NCBI RefSeq assembly: GCF_023028105.1
Contig: NZ_CP095491.1
Coordinates: 1,054,001-1,118,000 of the forward strand
Direction: 5' to 3'
From: Halosolutus gelatinilyticus
Lineage (GTDB): Archaea; Halobacteriota; Halobacteria; Halobacteriales; Natrialbaceae
Length of the DNA stretch: 64,000 nt
In this document: piece by piece, positions 25,652 to 35,099 of the stretch
Layout of the letters: each line of letters starts with the position of its first letter
Position numbering within the stretch: the stretch's first letter is position 1
Notes under the pieces: model-generated
What the model saw: only the letters and a program-made list of their open reading frames with translations
Told to the model about the DNA's origin: nothing
The model's database searches: none
Translations under genes and position numbers: made by a program

Positions 25652-26371
25652 GTGGAAGAGAGCATTTCCGGATTCAAGGTGGAGGGAGACTGGGGAGCGA
25701 TCGTCGAGCACGGCGAACGCATCACCCAGGCGCTTCGAGAACTCGGTGTACAGAGCGACGACGGCGACGACGATCGCAGCCGATTCGCGGCCGATCTGGA
25801 CGAGTGGGACGAGTGGCGGCCGAAAGCCCACGAATCCTTCGAACGAGACGTCACGGAGAAGACCGCCGAACAGGCGAGCGTCGGCGAAGGCGAGGGCGAA
25901 CGGGAGGGGGCGGAGCCGGAGGAGGACTTGCAGACCGCCGGCGAAAAGCTGTCGGAGTCGGTCACCGCGCTCGAGGAGCGCGACGTCGACGAGGCGGTCG
26001 AGAGCGGCACCGAAGCGATCGATCGCGCGACCCGAGCGGCCGACTCCGTCGGTCGGAAGGCGTTACGAACCGTCGAGAAAGGCGTCTACCGCCACGTCAT
26101 GACGCAACTCGCGCCGTGTTACTTCGACAACGAACTCGTCAGCGCCAACGTTCAGCGACCGCTCACCGAGGACGGCGATCGGTTCAGCTTCGAGGTGAAC
26201 GTCAACGACGATCAGCTCAAAGCGGAGGTGTCGGACCTCCTCGCCAGGTACGAGGACGAGGTCGATCGCTGGCACGTCGATACCGAGAAGGATACGACGA
26301 TCCACGAAACCGTCGAGGGGGCAGAGGTGCCGCCGGAGCCCGGCGACCAGTCGCGATCGACGATCACGTAA
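25652..26371 (+). CDS. Conserved haloarchaeal protein (probably DUF5828)
   Basis: 239 aa from GTG 25652 (product opening VEESISGFKVEGDWGAIVEHG). I recognise the pattern EWDEWRPKAHE, EKTAEQASVGEGEGE and DEVDRWHVDTEKDT as a haloarchaea-specific family I believe is DUF5828. The middle (residues 70-130) is highly charged and probably coiled; the end is a compact alpha/beta segment containing APCYFDNELVSANVQ. No catalytic motif is visible. It sits 88 nt after tatC. Function unknown. Confidence 0.75.
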   Translation: MEESISGFKVEGDWGAIVEHGERITQALRELGVQSDDGDDDRSRFAADLDEWDEWRPKAHESFERDVTEKTAEQASVGEGEGEREGAEPEEDLQTAGEKLSESVTALEERDVDEAVESGTEAIDRATRAADSVGRKALRTVEKGVYRHVMTQLAPCYFDNELVSANVQRPLTEDGDRFSFEVNVNDDQLKAEVSDLLARYEDEVDRWHVDTEKDTTIHETVEGAEVPPEPGDQSRSTIT

Positions 26372-26374
26372 AAA
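26370..26374 (-). terminator. T5 tract after the FAH-type hydrolase gene
   Basis: Minus-strand CCGTTTTTACG begins about 46 nt after the stop at 26420, in the gap between two convergent genes. Confidence 0.4.
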
Positions 26375-26419
26375 CGGCGTAGCGGCGCAGTCGGCCGGTA
26401 CGCCGCCGGCGCCGGGACG

Positions 26420-27415
26420 TCAGTCGACGATCGTGTGCTCCAGGATCCCGATCCCCTCGATCTCGAGTTCGATCGTGTCGCCGTCCGCGAGCCACCGACC
26501 GAGTTCGAGGCCGCAGCCCTCGCCGACGGTGCCGCTGCCGATGACGTCCCCTGGATAGAGCGTTTCCGACCGGGAAACGTGCTCGATGATGTCCGCGAAC
26601 GAGTGGTACATCTCATCGACGGTTCCCTCCGACCAGACCTCGCCGTCGACCCGCGCCGTCATCGGCGCGTCGAGGACGTCGATGTCCTCGCGCGGGACGA
26701 GATACGGGCCGAGGCCGTTGGCGAAGTCCTTGCCCTTCGCCGGCCCCAGTTTCGCCTCCATCTCTCGGCCCTGGATGTCGCGGGCACTGAAGTCGTTGAA
26801 CACCGTGTAGCCGGCGATATGCTGCTCGGCGTCTTCCGCCGGGACGTCGCGACCCCGTTTCCCGATCACCGCTGCGATCTCGAGTTCGTAGTCCATCACG
26901 GACGAGTAGTCGGGCCAGCGGACGGTCCCTCCCGGCGCGACGATACCGTCGGGGTTTCCCTTATAGCAGACCGGGAGGTCGTACCAGACGTCGGGAATCT
27001 CACCGTCGAGGCTGTTCTCGACGTGCTCCTCGATCGCCATGCAGTCCCGCAGGGTGTTCGGCCGCGGGAGCGGGGCGAGCAGATCGTACTCGCCGGGTTC
27101 GTACCGGAGCTTCGCGCCGCCCGGTCCCCGTTCCGCGTCGGTTTCGGCGGCGTACGCGACGGCCTCCCGGGCGTCCTCGATCGCCCGATCGCCGCGTTCC
27201 AGGAAGGCGATCATCTCGGGCGGGACGTGCGCCCGAGCCAGATGCGCGGGCGCGGGTTCGCCCTCCGCCTCAAGGGCCGCGCCGTAGGCCGCGGTGAGGT
27301 CGATCAAGGCGGCCTCGCCGGTCGCGGCCGACGCGTCCTCGCTCGACTCGTCGACCGCGCCGATCCGCTCGACGGGGCCGATCGGCGTCCCGACCTCGAA
27401 GGTGGCGAGTTTCAC
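26420..27415 (-). CDS. Fumarylacetoacetate hydrolase family protein
   Basis: 331 aa. The FAH-fold core runs from RDCMAIEEHVEN to the C terminus. Metal ligands are suggested by DYELEIAAVIGK and NDFSARDIQGRE; a later family block is GDVIGSGTVGEG. Such enzymes cleave or decarboxylate diketo acids in aromatic-compound breakdown. The start overlaps the end of the upstream cyclase gene by 4 nt (27412-27415), so both are made from one transcript and probably act in one pathway. Exact substrate not determinable. Confidence 0.85.
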   Translation of the reverse strand: MKLATFEVGTPIGPVERIGAVDESSEDASAATGEAALIDLTAAYGAALEAEGEPAPAHLARAHVPPEMIAFLERGDRAIEDAREAVAYAAETDAERGPGGAKLRYEPGEYDLLAPLPRPNTLRDCMAIEEHVENSLDGEIPDVWYDLPVCYKGNPDGIVAPGGTVRWPDYSSVMDYELEIAAVIGKRGRDVPAEDAEQHIAGYTVFNDFSARDIQGREMEAKLGPAKGKDFANGLGPYLVPREDIDVLDAPMTARVDGEVWSEGTVDEMYHSFADIIEHVSRSETLYPGDVIGSGTVGEGCGLELGRWLADGDTIELEIEGIGILEHTIVD

Positions 27416-28266
27416 GCCGTCTCACCCCCGCTTTCGCCGCCGCGGCCGTCGAGCATCGCCACCGGCCGGACCCACCCGGCGCTTCCCCCCTCGATCTCGA
27501 TCGGGAAGGCGACGATCGGCACCTCGGTCCGCCGCGGAAGCGCGTCGAGGTTGGCCATCTTCTCGATCTGGCAGTACTCGACCTCGCGGCCGGCGAGGTG
27601 CGCCGGCCACAGTTCCACCTCGTCGCCGGTCTCTTCGTAGCGCTCGCCCATCGTCGCGAACGGTTTGTCGAAGCCGTAGGCGTCGGTGCCGATCACCCGC
27701 ACGCCCCGCTCGACGAGGAACTTCGTGCCGGCCGCGCTCATGCCGGGAAAGTCCGTCAGGTACTCCGGCGTCCCCCACAGCTCGTCGGCCCCGGTCTGAA
27801 TCAGGACGAGTTCGCCCGGCGAGAGGTCGTGATCGAGGTCGGCCAGCGCGCCCGCTATGTCCGCGCGGGAGATTTCGTCGCCGGGGTCTTTCCTCCGGAA
27901 ATCGAGGACGACCGCGTTCCCGCGACACCACTCGAGCGGGATCTCGTCGATCGTCTTCGCGGGCTCGCCGTCGACGTCAGGGCCGTAATGCCACGGCGCG
28001 TCGAGGTGGGTGCCGGCGTGCGCGATCGCGCGGACCTCCTCCCACGCCAGGCCCATTCCGTCGGGAAAATCGTCCGCATCGACGTCGTACCCCTGCGATC
28101 GGAGGGTCGCCGCGAGCCGTTCCGCCCCCTCCTCGTGGTCGAAGGCGTCGACGCTCGGCGGAAACGGTTCGCTCTCGACGCCGTCCACGAGTCCGATACT
28201 CAGGTCGATCAGATCGGCATCTGCTACCGAGCCACACATGAGCGTACCGTCACTCGCCGCACACAT
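27412..28266 (-). CDS. Cyclase family protein (kynurenine formamidase-like)
   Basis: 284 aa. The metal-binding signature HAGTHLDAPWHYG near residue 84 is diagnostic of the cyclase/KynB family, and LVLIQTGADELWG plus VERGVRVIGTDAYGFD follow as expected. Members hydrolyse N-formylkynurenine or act as polyketide or isatin hydrolases. Overlap with the FAH-type gene suggests a small aromatic or keto-acid degradation operon. ATG 28266 or the one at 28239 could be the start. Confidence 0.82.
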   Translation of the reverse strand: MCAASDGTLMCGSVADADLIDLSIGLVDGVESEPFPPSVDAFDHEEGAERLAATLRSQGYDVDADDFPDGMGLAWEEVRAIAHAGTHLDAPWHYGPDVDGEPAKTIDEIPLEWCRGNAVVLDFRRKDPGDEISRADIAGALADLDHDLSPGELVLIQTGADELWGTPEYLTDFPGMSAAGTKFLVERGVRVIGTDAYGFDKPFATMGERYEETGDEVELWPAHLAGREVEYCQIEKMANLDALPRRTEVPIVAFPIEIEGGSAGWVRPVAMLDGRGGESGGETA

Positions 28267-28364
28267 AGGCGTAGCCGTAACCCGACTCGCGGTTCGTCGG
28301 CGATCGCGGGGCCGTCAGGGACGGCGAGCGAACCGTGATGCGCCGGGCGAGGAACGCTCCGCAG

Positions 28365-28372
28365 TATATTTA
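28365..28372 (+). promoter_or_regulatory. TATA-like box of the geranylgeranyl-reductase-like gene
   Basis: TATATTTA centred 29 nt before the ATG at 28397, consistent with a leaderless transcript. Confidence 0.5.
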
Positions 28373-28396
28373 CCGACCCGTGAGAAGGTGCCAGAC

Positions 28397-29527
28397 ATGT
28401 ACGACTTCGTCGTCGTGGGCGTCGGCCCTGCCGGCGCCCGGTTCTCGAGGCGGGCCGCCGAGAACGGCTACGACGTTCTCGCCCTGGAACAGGGCACCGT
28501 CGGGACGCCGCTGGCCTGTTCGGGACACGTCAGCACGGACGTCTGGGAGTTCACCGGCGACGGCGCCCGCACAGACCTGTTCCAGAACGAGGTCTACGGC
28601 GCCCGGTTCCACGTCGGCGGTCCGCACAGCGGCGCCTACCCCTTCTACAAGCGCGAGGTGGCCTCGAACGTCATCGATCGGGTCGGCCTGGACCGCCACC
28701 TCGCGGATCTCGCGCGCGAGGCCGGCGCGGACGTTCGCGAGGAACACACCGTGACGGGCGTGACCGATCGCCGTGATCGCGTCGAAATCACCGCGAGCGG
28801 CCCCGACGGTGCGGTCGAGTTCGAGGCGAAGATGGTCGCCGGCTGCGACGGCCCGCGATCGCGCGTTCGAGGGGCGCTCGACCTCCCCGAACCCGGCGAA
28901 CTGCTCCACGGCGTGCTGGCCTTCTCGGAGGAGGCCGACGACCAGGACTTCGTCGACGTCCACCTCACGCCGCCGACGTTCTTCGCCTGGCGCATCCCCC
29001 GCGGCGACGCCGGCGTCGAGTACGGCCTGGCCGCCCCGCCCGGCGTCGAGGTGACCAAGCACTTCGAGGAACTGATCGACGGCTACGAGATCGACGTCTC
29101 CCGCCGCTGTTCGGGCGCGATCCCGATCGGCCCGCCCGATCGCGTCACGAGTCGACGGGGCTTCCTGATCGGCGACGCGGCCGCCCAGACCAAGCCCTTC
29201 ACCGGGGGCGGCATCCTCTACGGGATGACCAGCGCGGACCACGCCGCCCGGACGATCGATCCCGATCGGCCGACGACGCTGGCCGCCTACGAGCACGCCT
29301 GGCGTGCGGACCTCGAACGCGAGATGGAGCTCGGCCGCTGGCTCCGACAGGCGTACTCGCTCCCCGAGCCGATCCAGCGGATCGGCCTCGGCGCGCTCTC
29401 CGGCGAGATCGGCGTCCACATGGATCGACCCACGTCGCTGCTCTCGACGGCTCATCTGAAGGCAATGCTCTCGCGGGGACGCGGCGAAGACGCGGGCCGC
29501 AGCGGCGGTAACGAGCGCCCGTCGTGA
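28397..29527 (+). CDS. Geranylgeranyl reductase family flavoprotein
   Basis: 376 aa. FAD dinucleotide motif VGVGPAGARFS near residues 8-18, and the family block IGDAAAQTKPFTGGGILYG near residue 260. A central substrate-binding beta domain includes FFAWRIPRGDAGVEYGLA. The family saturates isoprenoid chains of archaeal lipids, though haloarchaea carry several paralogues and this one may act on another isoprenoid or quinone. Start ATG 28397 is supported by a TATA-like box 29 nt upstream and by immediate entry into the FAD strand. Confidence 0.84.
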   Translation: MYDFVVVGVGPAGARFSRRAAENGYDVLALEQGTVGTPLACSGHVSTDVWEFTGDGARTDLFQNEVYGARFHVGGPHSGAYPFYKREVASNVIDRVGLDRHLADLAREAGADVREEHTVTGVTDRRDRVEITASGPDGAVEFEAKMVAGCDGPRSRVRGALDLPEPGELLHGVLAFSEEADDQDFVDVHLTPPTFFAWRIPRGDAGVEYGLAAPPGVEVTKHFEELIDGYEIDVSRRCSGAIPIGPPDRVTSRRGFLIGDAAAQTKPFTGGGILYGMTSADHAARTIDPDRPTTLAAYEHAWRADLEREMELGRWLRQAYSLPEPIQRIGLGALSGEIGVHMDRPTSLLSTAHLKAMLSRGRGEDAGRSGGNERPS

Positions 29528-29600
29528 GCCGCCGCCGAAATCGAGCACTGAAGCCACCAACAGAGACTTATCGGCGAGACCAGTAGAGCAAGCATCAACT

Positions 29601-29777
29601 ATGTGTGAACGCTCCGCAGACTGTACGGGAGACGAGCACTGCCAGCTCGTCCTCAGAAATCTCGAAACGGGTAACAAAACCGTGGAGTACTACTGCAAAG
29701 GCCACCTCGTCCTGCGAATTTGGGAAGTCGAACAGGACGATCGGTTCGCTGCAGTCGAGGCGACCCAGCTTTCCTGA
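29601..29777 (+). CDS. 58-aa cysteine-containing microprotein
   Basis: 58 aa, ATG 29601 to TGA 29775-29777. Cysteines at 2, 8, 14 and 32 (CERSADC, HCQL, YYCKGH) could bind zinc. The rest is a mixed strand/helix, LVLRIWEVEQDD, and the composition is acidic as in real haloarchaeal proteins. A plausible promoter strip, ACTTATCG, lies about 30 nt upstream. No family recognised. Confidence 0.6.
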   Translation: MCERSADCTGDEHCQLVLRNLETGNKTVEYYCKGHLVLRIWEVEQDDRFAAVEATQLS

Positions 29778-29935
29778 TCGACGGCCGGACGTTCACACTG
29801 CCGCTCCGGGGGCGGCCCGGTACTGCCGGTTATCGGTTCTCGACGGAGACCGTACTCCCAGCGATCGGCAATCGCGATCGCGAGATCGGCCCTCCGCCGA
29901 TCCCGTCTGCGGTCGCCGTCGATCGCAGCCGCGGC

Positions 29936-31366
29936 TCAGTCGGCGGACCGCGGTTCGATCGTTCTGCTCCCCGGAAACAGGTTGTCCGGATCGTATCTCG
30001 TCTTTAGCTCGACCAGCCGATCGTAGTTGTCCCCGTAGACGGCGGTTCCGGGGTCTTCGTTCATCCCGGGGAAGTTTCCGTACCCGCCCGACGCCACCGA
30101 CAGCGCTCGGACGACGTCGATCCTGTTTCGGGCCCACGTTACGTTCGCGTCGTCGTCCGCGGGATCCTCCCAGTTGGCCTCGAACGTGAGCATGTACGGC
30201 TTCTCGCGGTGCCAGAACGCGGTCTCGTCGGTCGGAACCTCGGCGACCGCGTCCCCGAGGTGCCAGACGTCGATCGTCGAGAGCGCCGACGGCGCGGCCT
30301 CGTTGTGCCGAATCATGAGGTCGACGACCTCGTCCGTGAGTTCGTCGAGGTAGACCGACTTCCAGTAGTAACGCAGGCCGTCGGGGTAGTCCTCGTCGAG
30401 CATCGACTGCAAGTCGGCGTAGGCCATCGGACCGCCGAGGTCGGCGATCGGGTTCGCACCCTCGCGCAGCGGGGCGAAGACCTCGTCGGCGTCGGCGAGG
30501 TCGCCGCGGTACGACCCGAGAAACGCCACGGCTGGTTCGCCCCACGAGTCCTCGGGGAACTCGTCGAGTTCGGGGACGTGCGCGGTGAACGCGAGCGCGC
30601 TCGCTGTCCGGGGCGCGTCGGCGGTCCACTCGCGGTACCGAGCCATCGCCGCGGCCGCGTCGTCGCCGCGGTACCACGCGAAGAGCGCGTACACCTCGGG
30701 ACCGACCGCGTGGCAGTCGAACTCGAAGGAGGTGACGACGCCGAGCGCGCCGCCGCTTCCGCGGACTCCCCAGAACAGGTCCGCGTCCCGGTCGCCGTCG
30801 GCGGTGTGCACCCGGCCGTCCGCGGTGACGACGTCGACCGATCGCAGGTTGTCGAGCGCCAGGCCGTACTGGCGGCTCAGGTGCCCGTAGCCGCCGTTGA
30901 GCGTCAGCCCCGCGACGCCGGTCTCCGAGACGACGCCGAGGGCCGTCGCGAGGCCGAACAGTTGCGTCTCGCGATCGACGTCGCCGAGCGTCGCGCCGCC
31001 CTCGACGCGCGCCGTGCCTGCATCGGGATCGACGCGAACGCCGTTCATCTCGGAGAGGTCGACGACGAGGCTGCCGTCGCGGACGGCCGTCCCGGCCACG
31101 TTGTGTCCGCCGCTCCGGACGGCGACCGACAGCCCCTGCTCGCGGGCGAAGGTCACCGCCGCGACGACGTCCGCGGTGCCGCCACAGTGGGCGACGATCG
31201 CCGGATACCTGTCTATCATGCCGTTCCAGATCCGCCGTTCCTCGTCGTACTCCGGATCCGCCGGATAGACGACGCGACCGCCGAACTCGTCCTCGAACGA
31301 TCGAACGGCCTCGCTCGGGAGGGCAGCAAGCGCCGTCTCGCCCGGTGGTTTGCCCATTGTTACCAT
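29936..31366 (-). CDS. FAD-linked oxidoreductase (berberine-bridge-like)
   Basis: 476 aa. PCMH-type FAD domain with VRSGGHNVAG, whose His is the usual covalent FAD site; the second covalent Cys of bicovalent enzymes is not seen (GGYGHLSRQYGL there). The C-terminal BBE segment reads YGDNYDRLVELKTRYDPDNLF. Oxidises sugars or alcohols in this superfamily; substrate unknown. It diverges from a close paralogue at 31587. MVTM offers ATGs at 31366 and 31357. Confidence 0.86.
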   Translation of the reverse strand: MVTMGKPPGETALAALPSEAVRSFEDEFGGRVVYPADPEYDEERRIWNGMIDRYPAIVAHCGGTADVVAAVTFAREQGLSVAVRSGGHNVAGTAVRDGSLVVDLSEMNGVRVDPDAGTARVEGGATLGDVDRETQLFGLATALGVVSETGVAGLTLNGGYGHLSRQYGLALDNLRSVDVVTADGRVHTADGDRDADLFWGVRGSGGALGVVTSFEFDCHAVGPEVYALFAWYRGDDAAAAMARYREWTADAPRTASALAFTAHVPELDEFPEDSWGEPAVAFLGSYRGDLADADEVFAPLREGANPIADLGGPMAYADLQSMLDEDYPDGLRYYWKSVYLDELTDEVVDLMIRHNEAAPSALSTIDVWHLGDAVAEVPTDETAFWHREKPYMLTFEANWEDPADDDANVTWARNRIDVVRALSVASGGYGNFPGMNEDPGTAVYGDNYDRLVELKTRYDPDNLFPGSRTIEPRSAD

Positions 31367-31586
31367 ACACCGAGTTTCGCCGTCGACGACGATAAACTAG
31401 TTTCGCGATCGGAACGACGATCGCTCCGACAGATATGACGGATCGGGCGCGAGCAGAAACCGAACCGAGTGGTCGCGTTTCGCCCTCGATCGCGGGATTT
31501 TGAGTGTGTCCGGTGTTCGGTCATATCTTAATTATTTATTATGTGTGGCTATATCTCCGCGTGCGTCCTACGATCACCGAGGGACA

Positions 31587-32984
31587 ATGGCAGTAACTAC
31601 CACTCCCGCGGACGACGGTGCAATACGCGGATTCGAGGAGGGGCTTCACGGGGAACTGCTCCGTCCCGAGGATCCGAAGTACGACGACCGCCGAGCCGTC
31701 TGGAACGGCATGATCGACCGATCGCCGGCGCTCATCGTTCGCGCGATGGGCGTCTCGGACGCGATCGCGGCGGTGACCTTCGCCCGCGAGCAGGACCTCC
31801 TCCTCGCGGTGCGCGGCGGCGGACACAACATCGCCGGCAACGCCGTCTGCGACGACGGCCTGCTACTCGACCTCTCGGCGATGCGATCGGTCCGCGTCGA
31901 TCCGGAGCGCCAGACCGCCCGGGTCGAGCCTGGGGCGACCCTCGCCGACGTCGATCACGAGACGCAGGCGTTCGGGCTGGCCACCCCGTTCGGGATCAAC
32001 TCGACGACCGGCGTCGCGGGGCTCACCCTCGGCGGCGGATTCGGGTGGCTCACTCGGAAGTACGGGATGACCGTTGACAACCTGCGATCGGTCGACATCG
32101 TCACTGCTGACGGCGAACTCCGGCGCGCGAGCGAGGACGAGAACCCGGATCTCTTCTGGGGGATCCGCGGCGGCGGCGGCAACTTCGGCGTGGTCACCTC
32201 CTTCGAGTTCGACCTCCACGAGGTCGGTCCGGAGGTGCTCGCGGGACCGATCGTCTACCGCGGCGAGGACGCGCCGGCGGTGCTCCGACACGTCCGCGAC
32301 TTCAACGAGGAGGCGCCCGACGAGGCGACCGTCTGGGCCGTCCTCCGCAAGGCGCCGCCGCTCCCGTTCCTGCCGGAGGATGTCCACGGCGTGGGCGTCG
32401 TCATCGTCGTCGCGTTCTACAGCGGCGATATGGACGAGGGCGAGGAGGTGCTGGCCCCGGTTCGAAAGTTCGGCGATCCCATCGCCGACGCCGTCGGCCC
32501 CCATTCGTACGCCGCGTTCCAGCAGTCGTTCGATCCGCTGCTCACCGAGGGCGCCCGGAACTACTGGAAGTCGCACTTCTTCCACGAGTTTTCCGACGGG
32601 GCCATCGACACCGTCGTCGAGTACGCGGAGACGCTTCCGTCCCCGCTCTCGGAGATCTTCTTCGGGCAGCTCGCCGGTGCGATGGCGCGGATTCCGGCGG
32701 ACGCGACCGCCTTCCCCCACCGCGACGCCGAGTACGCGATGAACGTCCACACGCGCTGGGAGGACCCGGCCGACGACGACCGCTGTATCGCCTGGGCGAG
32801 AAAGTTCTACGACGCCATGGCGCCGCACGCGACCGGCGGCGTCTACGCGAACTTCGTCAGCGAACGCGAGGGCGACGAGCACATCGCCTACGGCGAGAAC
32901 TACGATCGGCTGGTCGAGGTAAAGACGAAATACGATCCGGACAACCTGTTCCGGATGAACCAGAACGTCAAACCGGCCGCCTGA
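31587..32984 (+). CDS. FAD-linked oxidoreductase, paralogue of the divergent gene
   Basis: 465 aa. VRGGGHNIAGNAV carries the covalent-FAD His, GGGFGWLTRKYGM is the conserved FAD loop, and the BBE end is YGENYDRLVEVKTKYDPDNLF. It is clearly homologous to the gene at 29936-31366 (shared VWNGMIDR/IWNGMIDR, AAVTFAREQ, LRSVD-VTADG), so a duplication and inversion is likely. ATG 31587 is chosen because upstream sequence is AT-rich promoter (TTAATTATTTATTA, 31529-31542). Confidence 0.86.
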   Translation: MAVTTTPADDGAIRGFEEGLHGELLRPEDPKYDDRRAVWNGMIDRSPALIVRAMGVSDAIAAVTFAREQDLLLAVRGGGHNIAGNAVCDDGLLLDLSAMRSVRVDPERQTARVEPGATLADVDHETQAFGLATPFGINSTTGVAGLTLGGGFGWLTRKYGMTVDNLRSVDIVTADGELRRASEDENPDLFWGIRGGGGNFGVVTSFEFDLHEVGPEVLAGPIVYRGEDAPAVLRHVRDFNEEAPDEATVWAVLRKAPPLPFLPEDVHGVGVVIVVAFYSGDMDEGEEVLAPVRKFGDPIADAVGPHSYAAFQQSFDPLLTEGARNYWKSHFFHEFSDGAIDTVVEYAETLPSPLSEIFFGQLAGAMARIPADATAFPHRDAEYAMNVHTRWEDPADDDRCIAWARKFYDAMAPHATGGVYANFVSEREGDEHIAYGENYDRLVEVKTKYDPDNLFRMNQNVKPAA

Positions 32985-33135
32985 CCGGTTTCGCCGCCGC
33001 TGCGCCGCCGGCACCGCGTCTCCGGTGCGCGCTGCACGCGCCGTCGTAGACGGGGGCGCTCGGCCGCACTGTGACGCCGACTACCCCAGGACTGGGCGAT
33101 CTACTACTCTCAGGGCAGGGCGATCGGGAGCGACT

Positions 33136-34497
33136 TCACGGCCCGTTCGCGGTTCGACTTGCCACCCGCTGCGCGTCGGTGTCGTCGCCGCCACCCCGTT
33201 CCTCGGCGACGACGTACTGCACCTCGACGGTTAGCTCGCCGTCGGCGTGGGGGCTGATTTCCTGGTAGAGCCGATCGGCCAACCCGGGTTCCGGCCCCGG
33301 TTCCGGCCCGGAGACCGTAACGACGACCCGATCGACCGACTGGATCGGGTAGTCGCCGTCGAGTTCGATCGCGACCGCTTCGGATTCGAGTTCCTCGTAC
33401 CGCGGCTCCGCGAGCACCGCGTCGACCTCGTCCTCGGCGGCCGACTCGAGTTCGGTCGTGTGGAAGTCGAGGAGGGTCACGCCGGCCAGCGGCGCGGCCA
33501 GGACGAGCAGCGCAATGCTGAAGATCGTCGCGTAGGCGTACGTCGGTCTCCGGGTCGGCGACACCTCGAACAACCCCTGCGGGCGGTAACCCGCGACCCA
33601 CAGCGTGCCCAGCGCGGCGAGGTTGATCGACAGGAGGTTCACCACCACGAGGGCAGTGGCGCCGATCGCCGCGCCGAACATTCCCCAGGCGACCGTGATC
33701 CCGACCGCGGCCGAGGGCGGGATGAGCGCCGCGGCGATCATCACGCCGACGATCGCCTCCGAAAATCCCCGTGTGAGGCTCAGGATGCCCGCGATGCCGG
33801 CGCCGAGCGCCACCGCGATCGAGAACAGGTTCGGCGAGACCCGCTCTTCGAGTTCCGTCGCGACGACGATGTCGACTCCCGACGGTTCGAGGCCGGCCGC
33901 GCGGGCGAGGACGGCGAGACCGATCGAGGCGGCGACGACCATCGTGACGCCGATCGCCTGATACCTGAAGCCCGTCGATTTGAGATGCCGATCGCCGGTG
34001 ACGATGCCGACGCTGGACGCGAGCGCGGGTCCGAGCAGCGGCGCGATGACCATCGCCCCGATCACGACCGCCGGGGAGTCGGCCAGCAGCCCGGCGGTGG
34101 CGACGACGGCGCTGATGAGCAGCATGACCGCGTAGATCCGAAACGGGGGCGTGAGTTCGTCGGCCTTCGTGCGGAGGACCTGCCGCGACGTACGCGCACC
34201 CTTCTGGCCGCCGTGGCTGTACTGCTCCTGAAGCGACGAGAACTCTTCCGAGATGACCGTCTCCGCGTCGATCACGACCACGCTGGACTCGCCGCCGATG
34301 CCGGCCCGTCGGAGCCGATCGAGCACCGGTTCGACGGCCCGCGTCGGGAGCGGAAACCGGACCACTGCCGTGAACCCCCTGCCGCTGGTCTCGTCGCTGA
34401 CGACGTAGTCGATTCCCTCCTCCTCGAGCATGTCGAGCACGGGTCGTCGCTTCCCCTCCGGGACCGTGACCTCGAGATAGCGCATACGGGTGCTCAC
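33136..34497 (-). CDS. TIGR00341/DUF389 membrane protein
   Basis: 453 aa. An N-terminal ACT-like or ferredoxin-like regulatory domain (residues 1 to about 85, MRYLEVTVPEGKRRPVLDML) precedes the DUF389 membrane core with DSPAVVIGAMVIAPLLGPALA and VGVMIAAALIPPSAAVGI. About eight helices are expected, with an acidic soluble tail from about residue 350. Family members are widespread but functionally undefined; a transport role is often assumed. A short unknown gene lies 97 nt upstream on the same strand. Confidence 0.85.
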   Translation of the reverse strand: MSTRMRYLEVTVPEGKRRPVLDMLEEEGIDYVVSDETSGRGFTAVVRFPLPTRAVEPVLDRLRRAGIGGESSVVVIDAETVISEEFSSLQEQYSHGGQKGARTSRQVLRTKADELTPPFRIYAVMLLISAVVATAGLLADSPAVVIGAMVIAPLLGPALASSVGIVTGDRHLKSTGFRYQAIGVTMVVAASIGLAVLARAAGLEPSGVDIVVATELEERVSPNLFSIAVALGAGIAGILSLTRGFSEAIVGVMIAAALIPPSAAVGITVAWGMFGAAIGATALVVVNLLSINLAALGTLWVAGYRPQGLFEVSPTRRPTYAYATIFSIALLVLAAPLAGVTLLDFHTTELESAAEDEVDAVLAEPRYEELESEAVAIELDGDYPIQSVDRVVVTVSGPEPGPEPGLADRLYQEISPHADGELTVEVQYVVAEERGGGDDTDAQRVASRTANGP

Positions 34498-34593
34498 GGT
34501 CGACTCGTGGATAGTAGCGAGGGCAGCAGTGGACGGGGACGACAGCGACGAGAGAACGGCGAGGCGAGAGACAGCCCCGACGAACGGAGCGCG

Positions 34594-35007
34594 TCAGTGG
34601 TCGGACCCGACGATCCCGCAGGCGATCGCGTCGGGATCGACGAGTTCCTCGCCGTCGACGGCGGCCGGATCCAGCAGCACGATCGTATCGTCGGGCATCC
34701 CGTCTTCGACCTGCACCGGACGGCCGAGTACCGCCGAGAGCTCCTCGACGTCGTCGATGTCATACTCCCGTTCGATCAGTAGCTCCGCGTTCGCCCTGGA
34801 GATGAGAAACACCAGCGAGCCCGGTTCGACGGACTCGCTTTCGGCCGCCTCGAGCAACGCTTCGAGCGTTTCGGAACTCACCGCGTCGAACGACCGGATC
34901 GTCGCGCGCTCGGTGTCCGACCCCGGCGCGTCCGCCGACTGCGTCCGAATGCGCGAGGCCAGTTCCTCGAAGTCCGTCTCGGCGTCGATCGCATCTGTCG
35001 TGCTCAT
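34594..35007 (-). CDS. Unknown acidic haloarchaeal protein
   Basis: 137 aa from ATG 35007 (MSTTDAIDAETDFEELA). Strongly acidic, no membrane helix. Helical N-terminal half; then SLVFLISRANAELLIEREYDI and a C-terminal part, DDTIVLLDPAAVDGEELVDPDAIACGIVG, that reads like alternating beta strands and turns. I do not recognise the family and see no catalytic motif. It may be cotranscribed with the DUF389 gene. Confidence 0.6.
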   Translation of the reverse strand: MSTTDAIDAETDFEELASRIRTQSADAPGSDTERATIRSFDAVSSETLEALLEAAESESVEPGSLVFLISRANAELLIEREYDIDDVEELSAVLGRPVQVEDGMPDDTIVLLDPAAVDGEELVDPDAIACGIVGSDH

Positions 35008-35099
35008 ACGCGCCACTCCAGCAGCCGCGTCCTTCACGCTGTGGCCGGCCAGTTCCGGTCTTCGTGACCGATCGAGGTGATCCCGTTCGGAGGCGCACG

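Noticed and set aside
29936-32984. Divergent FAD genes as a mobile inverted duplication
   Set aside because: The two copies are too diverged, and I see no terminal repeats or transposase.
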